Source: Methylocystis sp. SC2 (GTDB lineage: Bacteria; Pseudomonadota; Alphaproteobacteria; Rhizobiales; Beijerinckiaceae). Taken from it: 64,000 nucleotides of DNA. The stretch lies in NCBI RefSeq assembly GCF_000304315.1, contig NC_018485.1:342501-406500 (forward strand), given 5' to 3'. The notes under the pieces are model-generated. The model was given only the letters and a program-made list of their open reading frames with translations, ran no database searches and was not told where the DNA came from. Below are positions 41,010-49,945 of this stretch, piece by piece. The stretch's first letter is position 1. Each line of letters opens with the position of its first letter. Position numbers and translations under genes: made by a program.

Positions 41010-41663
41010 ATGGGTAGCGCCGTCCGCAAGGCCGCCTGCGCCATCCTCGCTGGCGGCGCTTTTCTCGCCGCGGCGCTCCTCTTGGGTTTTGTCGGCTTCG
41101 CGCTGTCGCTGCCGCGAGAGGAGTTCTCCATTCCGGTGCAGGCCGAAGGCGTGGTCGCGCTGACCGGCGGCTCGGATCGCGTGCTCGACGCGGCGACCCT
41201 TCTCGCCAGCGGCCAGGCGCGCCGCATGCTGATCACCGGCGTCAATCCCTCAACGCGCAGCTCCTTGCTGGCGAAAATACTGCCCATGTCGCGCGAACTC
41301 TTCGATTGCTGCGTCGACCTCGGCTACCAGGCGCTCGACACCGCCGGCAACGCCAAAGAGACGCGCGATTGGGCGCGCGAGCACAATATCACCCGCACGC
41401 TCATCGTCGTCACCTCGAACTACCACATGCCGCGCGCGCTGGTGGAAATCTCAGCCGCCTTGCCGAAGGTCGAGCTCTATCCCTTTCCGGTCGTCAGCGA
41501 ACATATCGACGTCGCCGACTGGATCAGCGATCTGCGCGTCGCCCGTTTTGTCGGGAAGGAATATATGAAATACATAGGATCGCTGCTGCGCACCAAGCTG
41601 TTCAAGGAATATGAGGAGTCGGAGCCTCCCCCGCAGCTTCGCCACAGCGTCGCATCTGAGTGA
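41010..41663 (+). CDS. YdcF/SanA-family (DUF218) membrane-anchored protein
   Basis: The 217-residue product has one N-terminal helix (about 10–32) and a DUF218 domain: GVVALTGGSDRVLDAATLLASGQARRMLITG, ETRDWAREHNITRTLIVVTSNYHMPRALVE (each shown in part). Family members such as ElyC and SanA affect envelope polysaccharide or vancomycin barrier function. The biochemical activity is not established. A GGGAGTGAGG ribosome site precedes the ATG. It lies in the conserved ftsE–ftsX–ydcF–plsC group. Confidence 0.9.
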   Translation: MGSAVRKAACAILAGGAFLAAALLLGFVGFALSLPREEFSIPVQAEGVVALTGGSDRVLDAATLLASGQARRMLITGVNPSTRSSLLAKILPMSRELFDCCVDLGYQALDTAGNAKETRDWAREHNITRTLIVVTSNYHMPRALVEISAALPKVELYPFPVVSEHIDVADWISDLRVARFVGKEYMKYIGSLLRTKLFKEYEESEPPPQLRHSVASE

Positions 41664-41729
41664 AATCTTGTTTCAACGCCACTTGGCGCCGTAAAAGCGC
41701 GCCACGCCCCTTCACCCAGATCTCGCCCA

Positions 41730-42518
41730 ATGCTCCTCCTGCGCTCCCTCATTTTCCAGATCGTGTTCTTCCTGAACATGTTCACGCTCATGATCGTCTG
41801 GCTGCCGGGCCTGTTGATGCGGCGCCAGATCAACCAGGAGCTTGGTCGCACCTGGGGGCGCACGACGCTCTGGCTGCTCGACAAGATCTGCGGGGCTAAG
41901 ATCGATTGGCGAGGTCTCGAGAATATCCCGAAAGGCGCGGTGATCGTCGCCTGCAAACATCAGTCGATCTGGGAGACCTTCGTTCTGCCGATCCGGTTTC
42001 CCGACTTCAGCTATATTCTGAAGCACGAACTGATCTGGCTGCCTTTTTTCGGCTGGTACCTGCTGGCGGCCGAGCAGATCGCCATCGATCGCGCCAAGGG
42101 CGGCAAGCTGCTGCCGCAGCTGATCGCCAAATCCAAGAAGATTTTCGCCCAGGGCCGGCAGCTCTTCATTTTTCCCGAAGGCACGCGCCGCCCGGCCGGC
42201 GCGCCGCCGCAATATAAGTTCGGCATCGCGCATCTTTACGCGGCGACCGAAACGCCGGTGCTTCCCGTCGCCGTGAATTCCGGCCTGTTTTGGCCGCGCC
42301 GCTCGTTCCTCGTCCGGCCAGGAACCATCGTGATCGAGTTCCTGCCCTTGATCGCGCCGGGCATGGAGCCGCGTGAATTTTTCGACAAGCTCTCGACGGA
42401 GATCGAGACCGCGTCCGACCGATTGATCGCCGAAGCGCTGGCGAAAGACCCGTCGCTTGAGCCAGTCGTCGCAAAAGGCCGTGCGAGCGCTGAAAGTATG
42501 GCGCCGGCGCAGGAATGA
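41730..42518 (+). CDS. plsC: 1-acyl-sn-glycerol-3-phosphate acyltransferase
   Basis: PlsC acylates lysophosphatidic acid to phosphatidic acid at the inner membrane. The 262-residue product has an N-terminal membrane segment (about 5–30). It has the catalytic HX4(D/E) motif as H77-Q-S-I-W-E82 (the E form seen in alphaproteobacteria), the FPEGTRRP motif (about 149) and VLPVAVNSG. Together with gpsA earlier in the window it covers two steps of phospholipid synthesis. It ends the ftsE–plsC group. Confidence 0.93.
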   Translation: MLLLRSLIFQIVFFLNMFTLMIVWLPGLLMRRQINQELGRTWGRTTLWLLDKICGAKIDWRGLENIPKGAVIVACKHQSIWETFVLPIRFPDFSYILKHELIWLPFFGWYLLAAEQIAIDRAKGGKLLPQLIAKSKKIFAQGRQLFIFPEGTRRPAGAPPQYKFGIAHLYAATETPVLPVAVNSGLFWPRRSFLVRPGTIVIEFLPLIAPGMEPREFFDKLSTEIETASDRLIAEALAKDPSLEPVVAKGRASAESMAPAQE

Positions 42519-42543
42519 AGGACGCGGCATTCTCCGGCCGACT

Positions 42544-42828
42544 CTAAAGAGTGTCCTGTTCAAGGTTGAGACGCCGCTCGACCCGCCGAAGACGCGCTTC
42601 AAATTCGCTGATAAGGACGCCGCGGCCGATCGCGGACGGATGATGTTCGATCACCGCTCGGCGCAATCCGACGATCTGCTCGCTTAGGTCCTTTCGCGTT
42701 GCATCGATTTTGGCGTCGAGCGACGTCAGATCCGAAGCGACATCGGCGCGCAAGGCGCGCGATTCATCAACTTCCGCGCGCATGTCGCGAAGCAGCTGCG
42801 GGATCGGACTTTCGGGCGGCTCGGCCAA
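42544..42828 (-). CDS. small coiled-coil hypothetical protein
   Basis: The 94-residue product is highly charged and predicted as one long coiled coil (about residues 12–90; heptad-like leucine/valine/alanine spacing). It has no membrane segment or known domain. The start would be TTG at 42828 with no clear ribosome site, so the exact start is uncertain. It lies just upstream of thpR on the same strand with 25 bases before thpR would end; the function is unknown. Confidence 0.5.
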   Translation of the reverse strand: MAEPPESPIPQLLRDMRAEVDESRALRADVASDLTSLDAKIDATRKDLSEQIVGLRRAVIEHHPSAIGRGVLISEFEARLRRVERRLNLEQDTL

Positions 42829-42853
42829 AATATTTGCCCGTTTCTGCGTGCGC

Positions 42854-43426
42854 CTAACCCCCCGCCGTGCCCGTCAGCGCTTGCGGCGCCACAAGCAGCG
42901 GATATTCCGCCTCGACGATGTAGGGGCCGCCCCCCACGGAATCGCGCGACGAATAGAGCACGAAGCGCTCCGCGGTGAAGCGCAACGGCGGGAAATAGCC
43001 GCGCGCGCCGAGATAGGCGGCGACGGCGCCGGCGCTGGCGCCGCGCAGACGCGCGAGCGTCACATGCGGAATGAATTTGCGCGGCTCGGGCGGCGCGCCG
43101 AGCCGGCGCAACAGCCGCTCCTGCTCCGCCTGCATGTCCATGAGACTCGGCTCCAGCCGCGCGCGCGCGACGATGGCGCGGGGCTTGTCGCCGCCAAACG
43201 ACGTCAGCTGGTCGAAGGTGACGACGACTTCCGGACGGCGGATGAAGGAGAGCGCATTCGCCGCGTCGCGCGCGAAAGCGTCGTCGACGTCGCCGATGAA
43301 GCGCAAGGTGACATGATAATTCTCAACGTCGATCCAGCGGGCGCCGGGGATTCCGCCGCGCAGACGCGCGAGGCTTTCGGCGATTGAGCGGGGAATCTCC
43401 AGGGCCGTAAATAGTCTGGGCATCAC
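42854..43426 (-). CDS. thpR: RNA 2',3'-cyclic phosphodiesterase
   Basis: ThpR (LigT-like 2H phosphoesterase) opens 2',3'-cyclic phosphate ends of RNA. The 190-residue product has the two catalytic HxT motifs at H38-V-T40 and H121-V-T123 in the two symmetric lobes, and the normal length. It is 27 bases after the tesA stop on the same strand and may be cotranscribed with it. Confidence 0.93.
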   Translation of the reverse strand: MMPRLFTALEIPRSIAESLARLRGGIPGARWIDVENYHVTLRFIGDVDDAFARDAANALSFIRRPEVVVTFDQLTSFGGDKPRAIVARARLEPSLMDMQAEQERLLRRLGAPPEPRKFIPHVTLARLRGASAGAVAAYLGARGYFPPLRFTAERFVLYSSRDSVGGGPYIVEAEYPLLVAPQALTGTAGG

Positions 43427-43453
43427 ATCCTCCCCAAGCGGGATCGCGCAGCC

Positions 43454-44164
43454 TCATTGCGCGCGCGAGGTCCTACGCGCCCCCATGGAAACGAGCGTTC
43501 TTTCAACATAGGGTGCGATTTTTTTGACGATCTTCGCCACGCCGACGGCGTTGGGATGAATGCCGTCCGATATGAGGAGCGCGGGCGAGCCCCAGACGCC
43601 TTCCAAGATAAAGGGCACAAGCGGCGCCTCATGTTTGGCGGCAAGATCCGGATAAATCGAATCGAATTCCTTCTTGTAAGCTTGCCCGTGATTCGCGCTC
43701 GAGACCATCGCCGTCAGCACCGGGCGAACGCCTTTCTGCTTTAAGGTCGCAAGAATCCGATCGAGATTGGCGCGCGTAATTTTTGGATCGTGCCCGTTCA
43801 GCATGTCATTCGCGCCGAGCTCGACGACGGCGATGTCGAACGGCCCGGCGCCAAGCGTATAGTCGAGGCGCGCGAGCCCGGTCGTCGTCGTGTCGCCGGA
43901 AACGCCCCCCTGGACGACCTCGACATTATATCCGTCCTCGCTCAGGCGTCTCTTGAGTTGCGCCGGAAGCGAATCCGCGGCGTCGATGCCGGGCCCCGCC
44001 GTCAGGCTGTCGCCAAACGCCAGGATTCGCACGGGTTCGGCGCGCGCGGGCGTCAGCGCGATGGTCAGCAGGGCCAAGGACGCGAGAGCCGCGGCTTGGA
44101 GAGGACGGCGGAAAGCGCAATAAGGCGACTGGACTGTGGGCGTCGAACGCGGCGCATCAATCAA
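43454..44164 (-). CDS. tesA: arylesterase / lysophospholipase of the SGNH family (TesA)
   Basis: TesA-type enzymes are periplasmic esterases acting on acyl esters and lysophospholipids. The 236-residue product has a signal peptide (to about ARA, residue 42), GDSLTAGPGI with nucleophile S53, the oxyanion Gly in GGVSGDT, GANDML and the catalytic SDGIHPN pair. The start would be TTG at 44164, only 11 bases from the divergent ybbA GTG, so the true start could be slightly internal. The divergent tesA / ybbA–ybbP arrangement is the same as in E. coli, where the products act together. Confidence 0.92.
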   Translation of the reverse strand: MIDAPRSTPTVQSPYCAFRRPLQAAALASLALLTIALTPARAEPVRILAFGDSLTAGPGIDAADSLPAQLKRRLSEDGYNVEVVQGGVSGDTTTTGLARLDYTLGAGPFDIAVVELGANDMLNGHDPKITRANLDRILATLKQKGVRPVLTAMVSSANHGQAYKKEFDSIYPDLAAKHEAPLVPFILEGVWGSPALLISDGIHPNAVGVAKIVKKIAPYVERTLVSMGARRTSRAQ

Positions 44165-44175
44165 GGTTTTACTCC

Positions 44176-44865
44176 GTGCGGCGACAAGTCATCGAAGTTG
44201 AAGGCGTTGATCTCACGCTCGGCGAAGGCGCCGCCCGCGTGCATGTGCTCAAGACCGTCAGCCTGAGCGTTGCGCGGGGCGAAACTGTCGCTCTACTGGG
44301 ACCCTCCGGCTCGGGCAAATCGACTTTGCTCATGACCCTCGCCGGATTGGAGCGACCCGACGCCGGAAGCGTCAGGATTGACGGGCGCGATCTTGGCGCC
44401 CTTTCGGAAGACGCGCTCGCGCGTTTCCGCGGAGAAAACATAGGGATCGTCTTCCAGTCTTTCCAGCTGATCCCCACCATGACGGCGCTGGAGAATGTCG
44501 CCATTCCACTGGAGCTCGCCGGGAAATCAGACGCGATCGCGCGGGCCGAGGCCGAGCTTGCGGCGGTCGGGCTCGCCGAGCGCATCGCCCACTACCCGGC
44601 TCAGCTTTCCGGAGGCGAGCAGCAGAGGGTCGCGCTCGCCCGGGCGCTCGCGCCCGACCCGCTGATTCTCGCGGCGGACGAGCCCACGGGCAATCTCGAT
44701 TCGGAAACCGGGGCGGCGGTGATCGAACTCATTTTTGCGCAACAACGCCGCCGCGGGGCGACGCTTGTGCTCGTCACCCATGATGCGGCGCTCGCCGCGC
44801 GCTGCAGCCGACGCGTTCTGCTGCGCTCGGGCCGCATCGAGGCGGGCGAGCGGGCGCCGTCATGA
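44176..44865 (+). CDS. ybbA: ABC transporter ATP-binding protein (YbbA/LolD type)
   Basis: The 229-residue ATPase of the MacB/LolD group has GPSGSGKST (42–50), [23 protein letters not shown], signature [15 protein letters not shown], and [12 protein letters not shown]. It pairs with the YbbP permease, with which it overlaps by four bases (ATGA). Such pairs are mechanotransmission ABC systems that drive changes in the periplasm instead of importing a solute. The neighbour TesA suggests they extract or present hydrophobic substrates to it. GTG 44176 lacks a clear ribosome site. Confidence 0.93.
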   Translation: MRRQVIEVEGVDLTLGEGAARVHVLKTVSLSVARGETVALLGPSGSGKSTLLMTLAGLERPDAGSVRIDGRDLGALSEDALARFRGENIGIVFQSFQLIPTMTALENVAIPLELAGKSDAIARAEAELAAVGLAERIAHYPAQLSGGEQQRVALARALAPDPLILAADEPTGNLDSETGAAVIELIFAQQRRRGATLVLVTHDAALAARCSRRVLLRSGRIEAGERAPS

Positions 44866-47417
44866 AGCCGATGCGCTTCGCCGCCCTGCCCTTCGCCTTG
44901 CGCTTCGCCCTGCGCGACCTGCTTGGCGACCCGCGCGGCTTTGGCGTCTTCATCGCCTGCATCGTGATTGGCGTCGCCGCGATCTCCGGCGTCTCCGGCC
45001 TTTCACGCTCATTGGCGCAGGGGCTCGCGCGGGAAGGCCGAACGATCTTGGGCGGCGACGCCTCCTTCAGCCTCGTTTCGCGGGAGTTTTCGCCGGAGCA
45101 ACGCGCCTTCTTCGAGGCGCGCGGCCGGCTTTCCGAAATTTCGCTGATGCGGGCGATGGCCCGGCGCGACGACGGCGAGGCCGCGCTGGTGGAGATCAAA
45201 GCCGTCGATCCGGCGACTTACCCAACTTTCGGCGCGGTCGCGCTCGATCCCGACATGCCCTTGGCGGAGGCGCTGCAGGAACGAAACGGGCTGCCGGGCG
45301 TCGCGGTCGATCCGATGCTGCTCGCGCGCCTCGACGCCAAGCTCGGCGACGCCGTGATGATCGGCGTTTCGCGCTTCACGCTGCGCGCAGTGCTGCGCAG
45401 CGAACCCGACAAGCTCGCGGGCGGCATCGGCTTCGGGCCGCGCGTTCTAATGACGCGCGCCGCGCTCTCAGACGCGGAACTGGCGACGCCGGGCTCGATC
45501 GTGCGGCATGTCGTTCGCGTCACGCTCCGCGAAGGCGCCGACGCCGACCTCAAGGCGTTCGCCGCCGACGCCGCCAACGCCTTTCCGCAAGCCGGATGGG
45601 AGTCGCGCACGCGGGACGCCGTCTCGCCGCAGTTCTCGCGCAATCTCGACCGGTTCGCCCAACTGCTCACCCTCGTTGCGCTCACCGCCCTCGTCGCCGG
45701 CGGCGCCGGCGTCGCGAACGCGGTACAGGGCTTCGTCGAGCGCAAGCGCGCGCAATTCGCGATTTTGAAGGCGCTCGGCGCCGAGGGCTCTCGGGTCTTC
45801 AGGATCGCCCTCGCCCAGGTTCTGGCGGCGGCGTCTTTCGCCATCCTGCTGGGGCTCGTCGCCGGCGCGGCGATTCCCTGGGGCGCGGCGCAAGCGCTGC
45901 GCGATCTCGCCGACCTCCCCGTGTCGGCGTCGCTCGACGCGCAAGGCGCGCTCTATGGCGCTCTGTACGGGCTGCTCGTCGTCCTCGTTTTCGCGCTTGT
46001 TCCTCTCGGCCGCGCGCATGAAGTTCCGGTAGCGGCGCTGCTGCGCGACGACCGGCGGGGCGCGACGCTCGCACGCTACCGCGCCGGCGCAGGGGCCGCG
46101 GCGATCGCGCTCGCCGTCCTCGTCATGGCCACGTCCTTCGACATGAAGCTCGGCGCGGCCTATGTCGCCGCCGCTGTCGCGGCCTTCGCCCTGCTGCGCG
46201 GCGCGGCTTGGGTCGCGATGCGGCTGGCCCGCGGCCTTCCGCGTTCGCGCGACGCGCGGCTGCGGTTCGCGCTCGCCAATATCTGGCGGCCGAAAAGCCT
46301 GACGCCGGCGCTGATGATCTCGATCGGCCTGACGCAAACCCTGCTCGTTTCGCTCGCGCTGGTGGAAGGCGCGATCCACAAGGAGCTGGCGCGCGCCGAC
46401 GCCGGCGAGATTCCCAATTTCTTCTTCATCGACGCGCCGAAGGCGCAAACCGAGGCCTTTGTTGATTTCCTCTCCGCGGAGGCGCCCGGCGCCCGCATCG
46501 AACATGTGCCGATGATGCGGGGGCGCATCGTCGCGGTGAAAGACGCGCCGGTCGAGAAGATCGCCGTGGCCGACGACGCCAAATGGGCGCTCGAAGGCGA
46601 CCGCGGCGTGACGTTCTCCCCCACAATTCCGACGAACTCCGCGCTCGCGGAAGGCGAATGGTGGCCGGCGGATTACGTCGGTCCGCCGCTCGTGTCGCTG
46701 GAGCAGAAGGTCGCCGAAGGATTGGGCCTGACCATCGGCGACTCGATCCGAGTCAATGTGCTCGGCCGGGAGGTGACGGCGAAGGTCGCCAATCTGCGCC
46801 GGGTGGATTGGCGCAGTTACGCCATCAACTTCATCATGGTGTTTTCGCCCAATGTTTTTACCGGGGCGCCCTACACCGAGCTCTTCACCGTCGCCTATGG
46901 CGCGCCATCGGTCGCGGCGCGCGACGCTAAAGACGCGCGGCTCGCGCGAGAGACGGCGAAACGCTTTCCGAGCATCGTTTCGGTGCGCGTCAAGGACGCG
47001 CTGGCGGCGATCGACAAGATCGCCGGACAATTGGCGCTGGCCGCGCGCGCCGCGGCAGGTCTCGCCATCGTTACGGCGGCGCTGGCGCTGGCGAGCGCGT
47101 TGGCGAGCGGCCAGCGCGCAAGGCTGCACGATTCGGTGGTGCTGAAGACTCTCGGCGCGACCCGACTCTGGCTGGCCACAGCCTACGCTCTGGAATTTGG
47201 ACTCGTCGGCCTCGCCGCCTCGCTGATCGCGGTCGCCGCCGGATCCGCCGCCGCCTACGCGATGACGACGATCCTCATGAAGCTCGATTTCGCCTTCCTG
47301 CCCTGGACCACGGCGCTGATCTCGCTCGCCACTCTCGCCGTCACTATCGCCCTCGGCCTCGCCGGCTCCTGGCGGGCGCTCTCCAGACGTCCCGGACCGG
47401 AACTGCGCCAGCCTTAG
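44862..47417 (+). CDS. ybbP: FtsX-like ABC permease (YbbP)
   Basis: The 851-residue protein has ten predicted helices in the double-FtsX layout. There is one near the N-terminus, a large periplasmic domain to about 250, a set of helices to about 480, a second periplasmic domain (about 490–710), and three to four C-terminal helices. This is the size and topology of YbbP. It works with YbbA, and its start overlaps the ybbA stop. Its last four bases overlap the convergent CopC-like gene. Confidence 0.92.
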   Translation: MKPMRFAALPFALRFALRDLLGDPRGFGVFIACIVIGVAAISGVSGLSRSLAQGLAREGRTILGGDASFSLVSREFSPEQRAFFEARGRLSEISLMRAMARRDDGEAALVEIKAVDPATYPTFGAVALDPDMPLAEALQERNGLPGVAVDPMLLARLDAKLGDAVMIGVSRFTLRAVLRSEPDKLAGGIGFGPRVLMTRAALSDAELATPGSIVRHVVRVTLREGADADLKAFAADAANAFPQAGWESRTRDAVSPQFSRNLDRFAQLLTLVALTALVAGGAGVANAVQGFVERKRAQFAILKALGAEGSRVFRIALAQVLAAASFAILLGLVAGAAIPWGAAQALRDLADLPVSASLDAQGALYGALYGLLVVLVFALVPLGRAHEVPVAALLRDDRRGATLARYRAGAGAAAIALAVLVMATSFDMKLGAAYVAAAVAAFALLRGAAWVAMRLARGLPRSRDARLRFALANIWRPKSLTPALMISIGLTQTLLVSLALVEGAIHKELARADAGEIPNFFFIDAPKAQTEAFVDFLSAEAPGARIEHVPMMRGRIVAVKDAPVEKIAVADDAKWALEGDRGVTFSPTIPTNSALAEGEWWPADYVGPPLVSLEQKVAEGLGLTIGDSIRVNVLGREVTAKVANLRRVDWRSYAINFIMVFSPNVFTGAPYTELFTVAYGAPSVAARDAKDARLARETAKRFPSIVSVRVKDALAAIDKIAGQLALAARAAAGLAIVTAALALASALASGQRARLHDSVVLKTLGATRLWLATAYALEFGLVGLAASLIAVAAGSAAAYAMTTILMKLDFAFLPWTTALISLATLAVTIALGLAGSWRALSRRPGPELRQP

Positions 47418-47794
47418 GCGGAGAGCGACGGCTCGACGATGAAGGGAAACGCGCCCTCGACGATCGCGCCATCCGTCGCCAGCACACGGTAATCGACCTC
47501 ATAAAGTCCGGGCTGCAGAACCGGCGTGTCGAGGATCAACTCTTTGGAGGCTCGCTTCTGCGTCGCTTTGGCGATCACCAGGCCGTTTCTGCTCTTGAGC
47601 GTGATCGTTGAGATGACGGCGTCAGCCTTCCCTTCAAACACCAGCCTGATTTGACGCACAGGCTTGATGACCCGCTGTCTTGACGCCGGGAACGACTCGA
47701 CGAGGAACTGATGATGAGCCAGCGCGGCCGTCGCGGAGCACAACCCGAGCCCGGCGGCGAGGACCGCCGCCCAAGCGCAACTTGTTAACTTCAT
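47414..47794 (-). CDS. CopC-like periplasmic copper-protein homologue lacking one ligand
   Basis: The 126-residue product has a signal peptide cut after A26, so the mature chain starts HHQF, as CopC proteins do (N-terminal His forms part of the Cu(II) brace). The domain continues ESFPASRQRVIKPVRQIRLVFEG and YRVLATDGAIVEGAFPFIVE. In CopC the corresponding DGH motif supplies an Asp and a His; here D108 is kept, but the His is A110. Copper binding may therefore be altered. ATG 47794 has AGGAGA seven bases before it; a longer frame is rejected. No copD is adjacent. Confidence 0.87.
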   Translation of the reverse strand: MKLTSCAWAAVLAAGLGLCSATAALAHHQFLVESFPASRQRVIKPVRQIRLVFEGKADAVISTITLKSRNGLVIAKATQKRASKELILDTPVLQPGLYEVDYRVLATDGAIVEGAFPFIVEPSLSA

Positions 47795-47938
47795 TGTCGT
47801 TCTCCTGGCCAGCGCACCGACGCCCGCCTTAGATGCCTGGAGAAATAACTTTCCCTCGCGCGATTTGTTCGAGCGCGAGCGCACGCAAAAGGCGCGGCGG
47901 CGCGACAGAAAATTTGCGCGAAATTCGTCAACGGCTAC

Positions 47939-47982
47939 GCCGCCTTGCCCTTTGCGCTGCGCCGCCTTGCCCTTTGGGCTGC
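47939..47982. repeat. 22-bp tandem duplication
   Basis: GCCGCCTTGCCCTTTGCGCTGC is followed directly by a second copy with one changed base. It lies in non-coding DNA between the CopC-like and DUF2232 genes. The unit is not a multiple of three. Confidence 0.75.
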
Positions 47983-48076
47983 GACCTCCTAAAACGCTTC
48001 AGCGTCGACGGTCCGCCGGGCGGCGCCTATTGCGTCATGCGCCACATGCGCGACGCGCCGTCAGCGGAACCCAATC

Positions 48077-49063
48077 TTGTCCGACAAGAACGCCCTCTCC
48101 TGGCCGAATTTCGCGGTGTCGATTCTCGGCGGCGTCGCAGCGGCCGTGATCTTCGCCGTCGTCGCGCGCGGCGGCTTCGGCGGACTCCTCATAGCGCATC
48201 TCGCGCCCCTGCCGATCATGATCGTCGCCTTCGCCTTCGGCCTGATTCACGGGGCGACGTCGGCGATACTCGCATCGATCATCCTGACCTTCTGGCCGCA
48301 TCCGGTGATCGGCATGGGATATGCGCTGCTGATCGCCGCGCCGGCCTGGTGCGCCGTCTATGCAGCGCTTGGCGCGCCGCGTGGCGGCCGGGACAGGCTG
48401 ACGCGCAATCTGCCGGGATGGGCGGCGCTCGCGCCAGCGACCTTTCTGGCGATGGCGATCATTCTCTGGCTGATCGTCGCCACCCTCGCGTTCGGATCGC
48501 TCGACGAAGCGCTGAATCCGATCCGGGCGCGCGCCTTCATCCTGCTCGACATTATGGTGAAGGAGCGCGACCTTAGCGATAAGATCGATCCGACGACGCT
48601 TTCCGGGTCCGTCGCGCGCGCCGTTCCCGCCTTTCTCGCCGGCTACGGCCTGCTGATCCACGTCATGAATTTGTGGCTCGCCGCAAGAATCGCGGAAGCG
48701 TCCAAGCTGCTCGGCCGGCCCTGGCCGGACATCGCCAATGAATTCCGTCTGCCGAAGCCGGTGGGCGGCCTGTTTCTGAGCGGAATCGCACTGGCCTTCT
48801 TCCAGGGACTCGCCGGCGCGATCGGACTGGTGCTGGCGACGACCATGGGGCTGCTCCTTGCATTCCAAGGGCTCGCCGTCGCGCATGTCTACCTGCGCGG
48901 CTCGCGCTCAAGCGCCCTGGTGCTGGCGATCATCTATTTCACGCTCGGACTTTTGGGGTGGCCCCTCCTGTTTTTCGCCGCGCTCGGCGTCGCCGACCTG
49001 ATCTTCAACTATCGCGTCCGAAAGACGGACGCCGGGCCCACCGCGATGCAAAAACCGGATTGA
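48077..49063 (+). CDS. DUF2232 polytopic membrane protein
   Basis: The 328-residue product has about eight hydrophobic helices and the DUF2232 (YybS-like) pattern. This includes [15 protein letters not shown] near the N-terminus and a conserved C-terminal FLSGIALAF…[11 protein letters not shown]…[16 protein letters not shown] block. The function is unknown; in alphaproteobacteria the gene usually lies between rpsR and rplI. Here rplI follows by 52 bases, but rpsF and rpsR are absent upstream. The start is TTG at 48077. Confidence 0.88.
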   Translation: MSDKNALSWPNFAVSILGGVAAAVIFAVVARGGFGGLLIAHLAPLPIMIVAFAFGLIHGATSAILASIILTFWPHPVIGMGYALLIAAPAWCAVYAALGAPRGGRDRLTRNLPGWAALAPATFLAMAIILWLIVATLAFGSLDEALNPIRARAFILLDIMVKERDLSDKIDPTTLSGSVARAVPAFLAGYGLLIHVMNLWLAARIAEASKLLGRPWPDIANEFRLPKPVGGLFLSGIALAFFQGLAGAIGLVLATTMGLLLAFQGLAVAHVYLRGSRSSALVLAIIYFTLGLLGWPLLFFAALGVADLIFNYRVRKTDAGPTAMQKPD

Positions 49064-49115
49064 CTTTCTCCCGGTTTTTCTCGACATAGCCCGCAATCTC
49101 GGAGAAGTAGCAAAG

Positions 49116-49679
49116 ATGGACGTCATTCTGCTGGAACGCGTGGCCAAGCTCGGCCAGATGGGCGAGACCGTGCGCGTGCGCGATGGCTACGCCCGTAATT
49201 TCCTGCTGGCGCGCGGCAAGGCGCTGCGCGCGACGGAAAACAACAAGAAGCATTTCGAGACGCAGCGGGCGCAGATCGAGGCGCGCAATCTCGAGGCTAG
49301 GAAAGAAGCCGAAGCCGTCGCCGAAAAGCTCAACGGACAAAGCTTCAACATCATTCGCCAGGCGGGCGAGAGCGGCCAGCTCTACGGCTCGGTTTCGGCG
49401 CGAGATATCGCCGAGGCGGCGACCGCGGGCGGCTTCTCGGTCAATCGCGATCAGATCGTCCTGGTGCACCCCATCAAAACCCTCGGCCTTCATCAGACGC
49501 CCGTGCATCTGCATCCGGAAGTCGATGTGAAGATCACGATCAACGTGGCCCGCTCGGAAGAAGAGGCCGAGCGGCAGGCGCGCGGCGAAAGCGCGACGAT
49601 CAGGGAAGAGACGTCGATGGACGATCTCGGCCTCGAGGTCGGCGCGGCGCTGGCGGAAGCCGGCGACGTCGAGATGTAA
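49116..49679 (+). CDS. rplI: 50S ribosomal protein L9
   Basis: L9 binds 23S rRNA domain V and spans the ribosome base. The 187-residue product starts [31 protein letters not shown] (the L9 N-domain, shown in part), then the long connecting helix and C-domain, with the acidic C-terminal tail typical of alphaproteobacteria. A terminator follows, so dnaB has its own promoter. Confidence 0.97.
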   Translation: MDVILLERVAKLGQMGETVRVRDGYARNFLLARGKALRATENNKKHFETQRAQIEARNLEARKEAEAVAEKLNGQSFNIIRQAGESGQLYGSVSARDIAEAATAGGFSVNRDQIVLVHPIKTLGLHQTPVHLHPEVDVKITINVARSEEEAERQARGESATIREETSMDDLGLEVGAALAEAGDVEM

Positions 49680-49706
49680 GCTCTCTAAGCGCCCACGCGT
49701 CCATCG

Positions 49707-49737
49707 CCGGCGGCCCTTCGGCCGCCGGTTTCGTTTT
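49707..49737 (+). terminator. Rho-independent terminator after rplI
   Basis: A perfect 9-bp stem CCGGCGGCC/GGCCGCCGG with a CTTC loop is followed by TTTCGTTTT. Confidence 0.85.
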
Positions 49738-49945
49738 CCCGGGCCCTTCTCTGATTCTCTTCAAATGCAAGAAGAGTCGGATGCGCGCCGAACGAATCTT
49801 TTTCACCATGTGGAAAAGACTCGCTTCTCGCTGCGGCGGACAAAAGGCTCTGGCGGCGCCGACGCGTTAATGTATTGTTAACGGCGTCTCAGGCTCGCGC
49901 GTCGCGTTCGCAGCCCGGAACAGTCTCAAACAAGTCCGATCATCG

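Noticed and set aside
45468..47129. 553-codon minus-strand open frame inside ybbP
   Set aside because: It is arginine-rich shadow sequence antisense to a well-supported permease.
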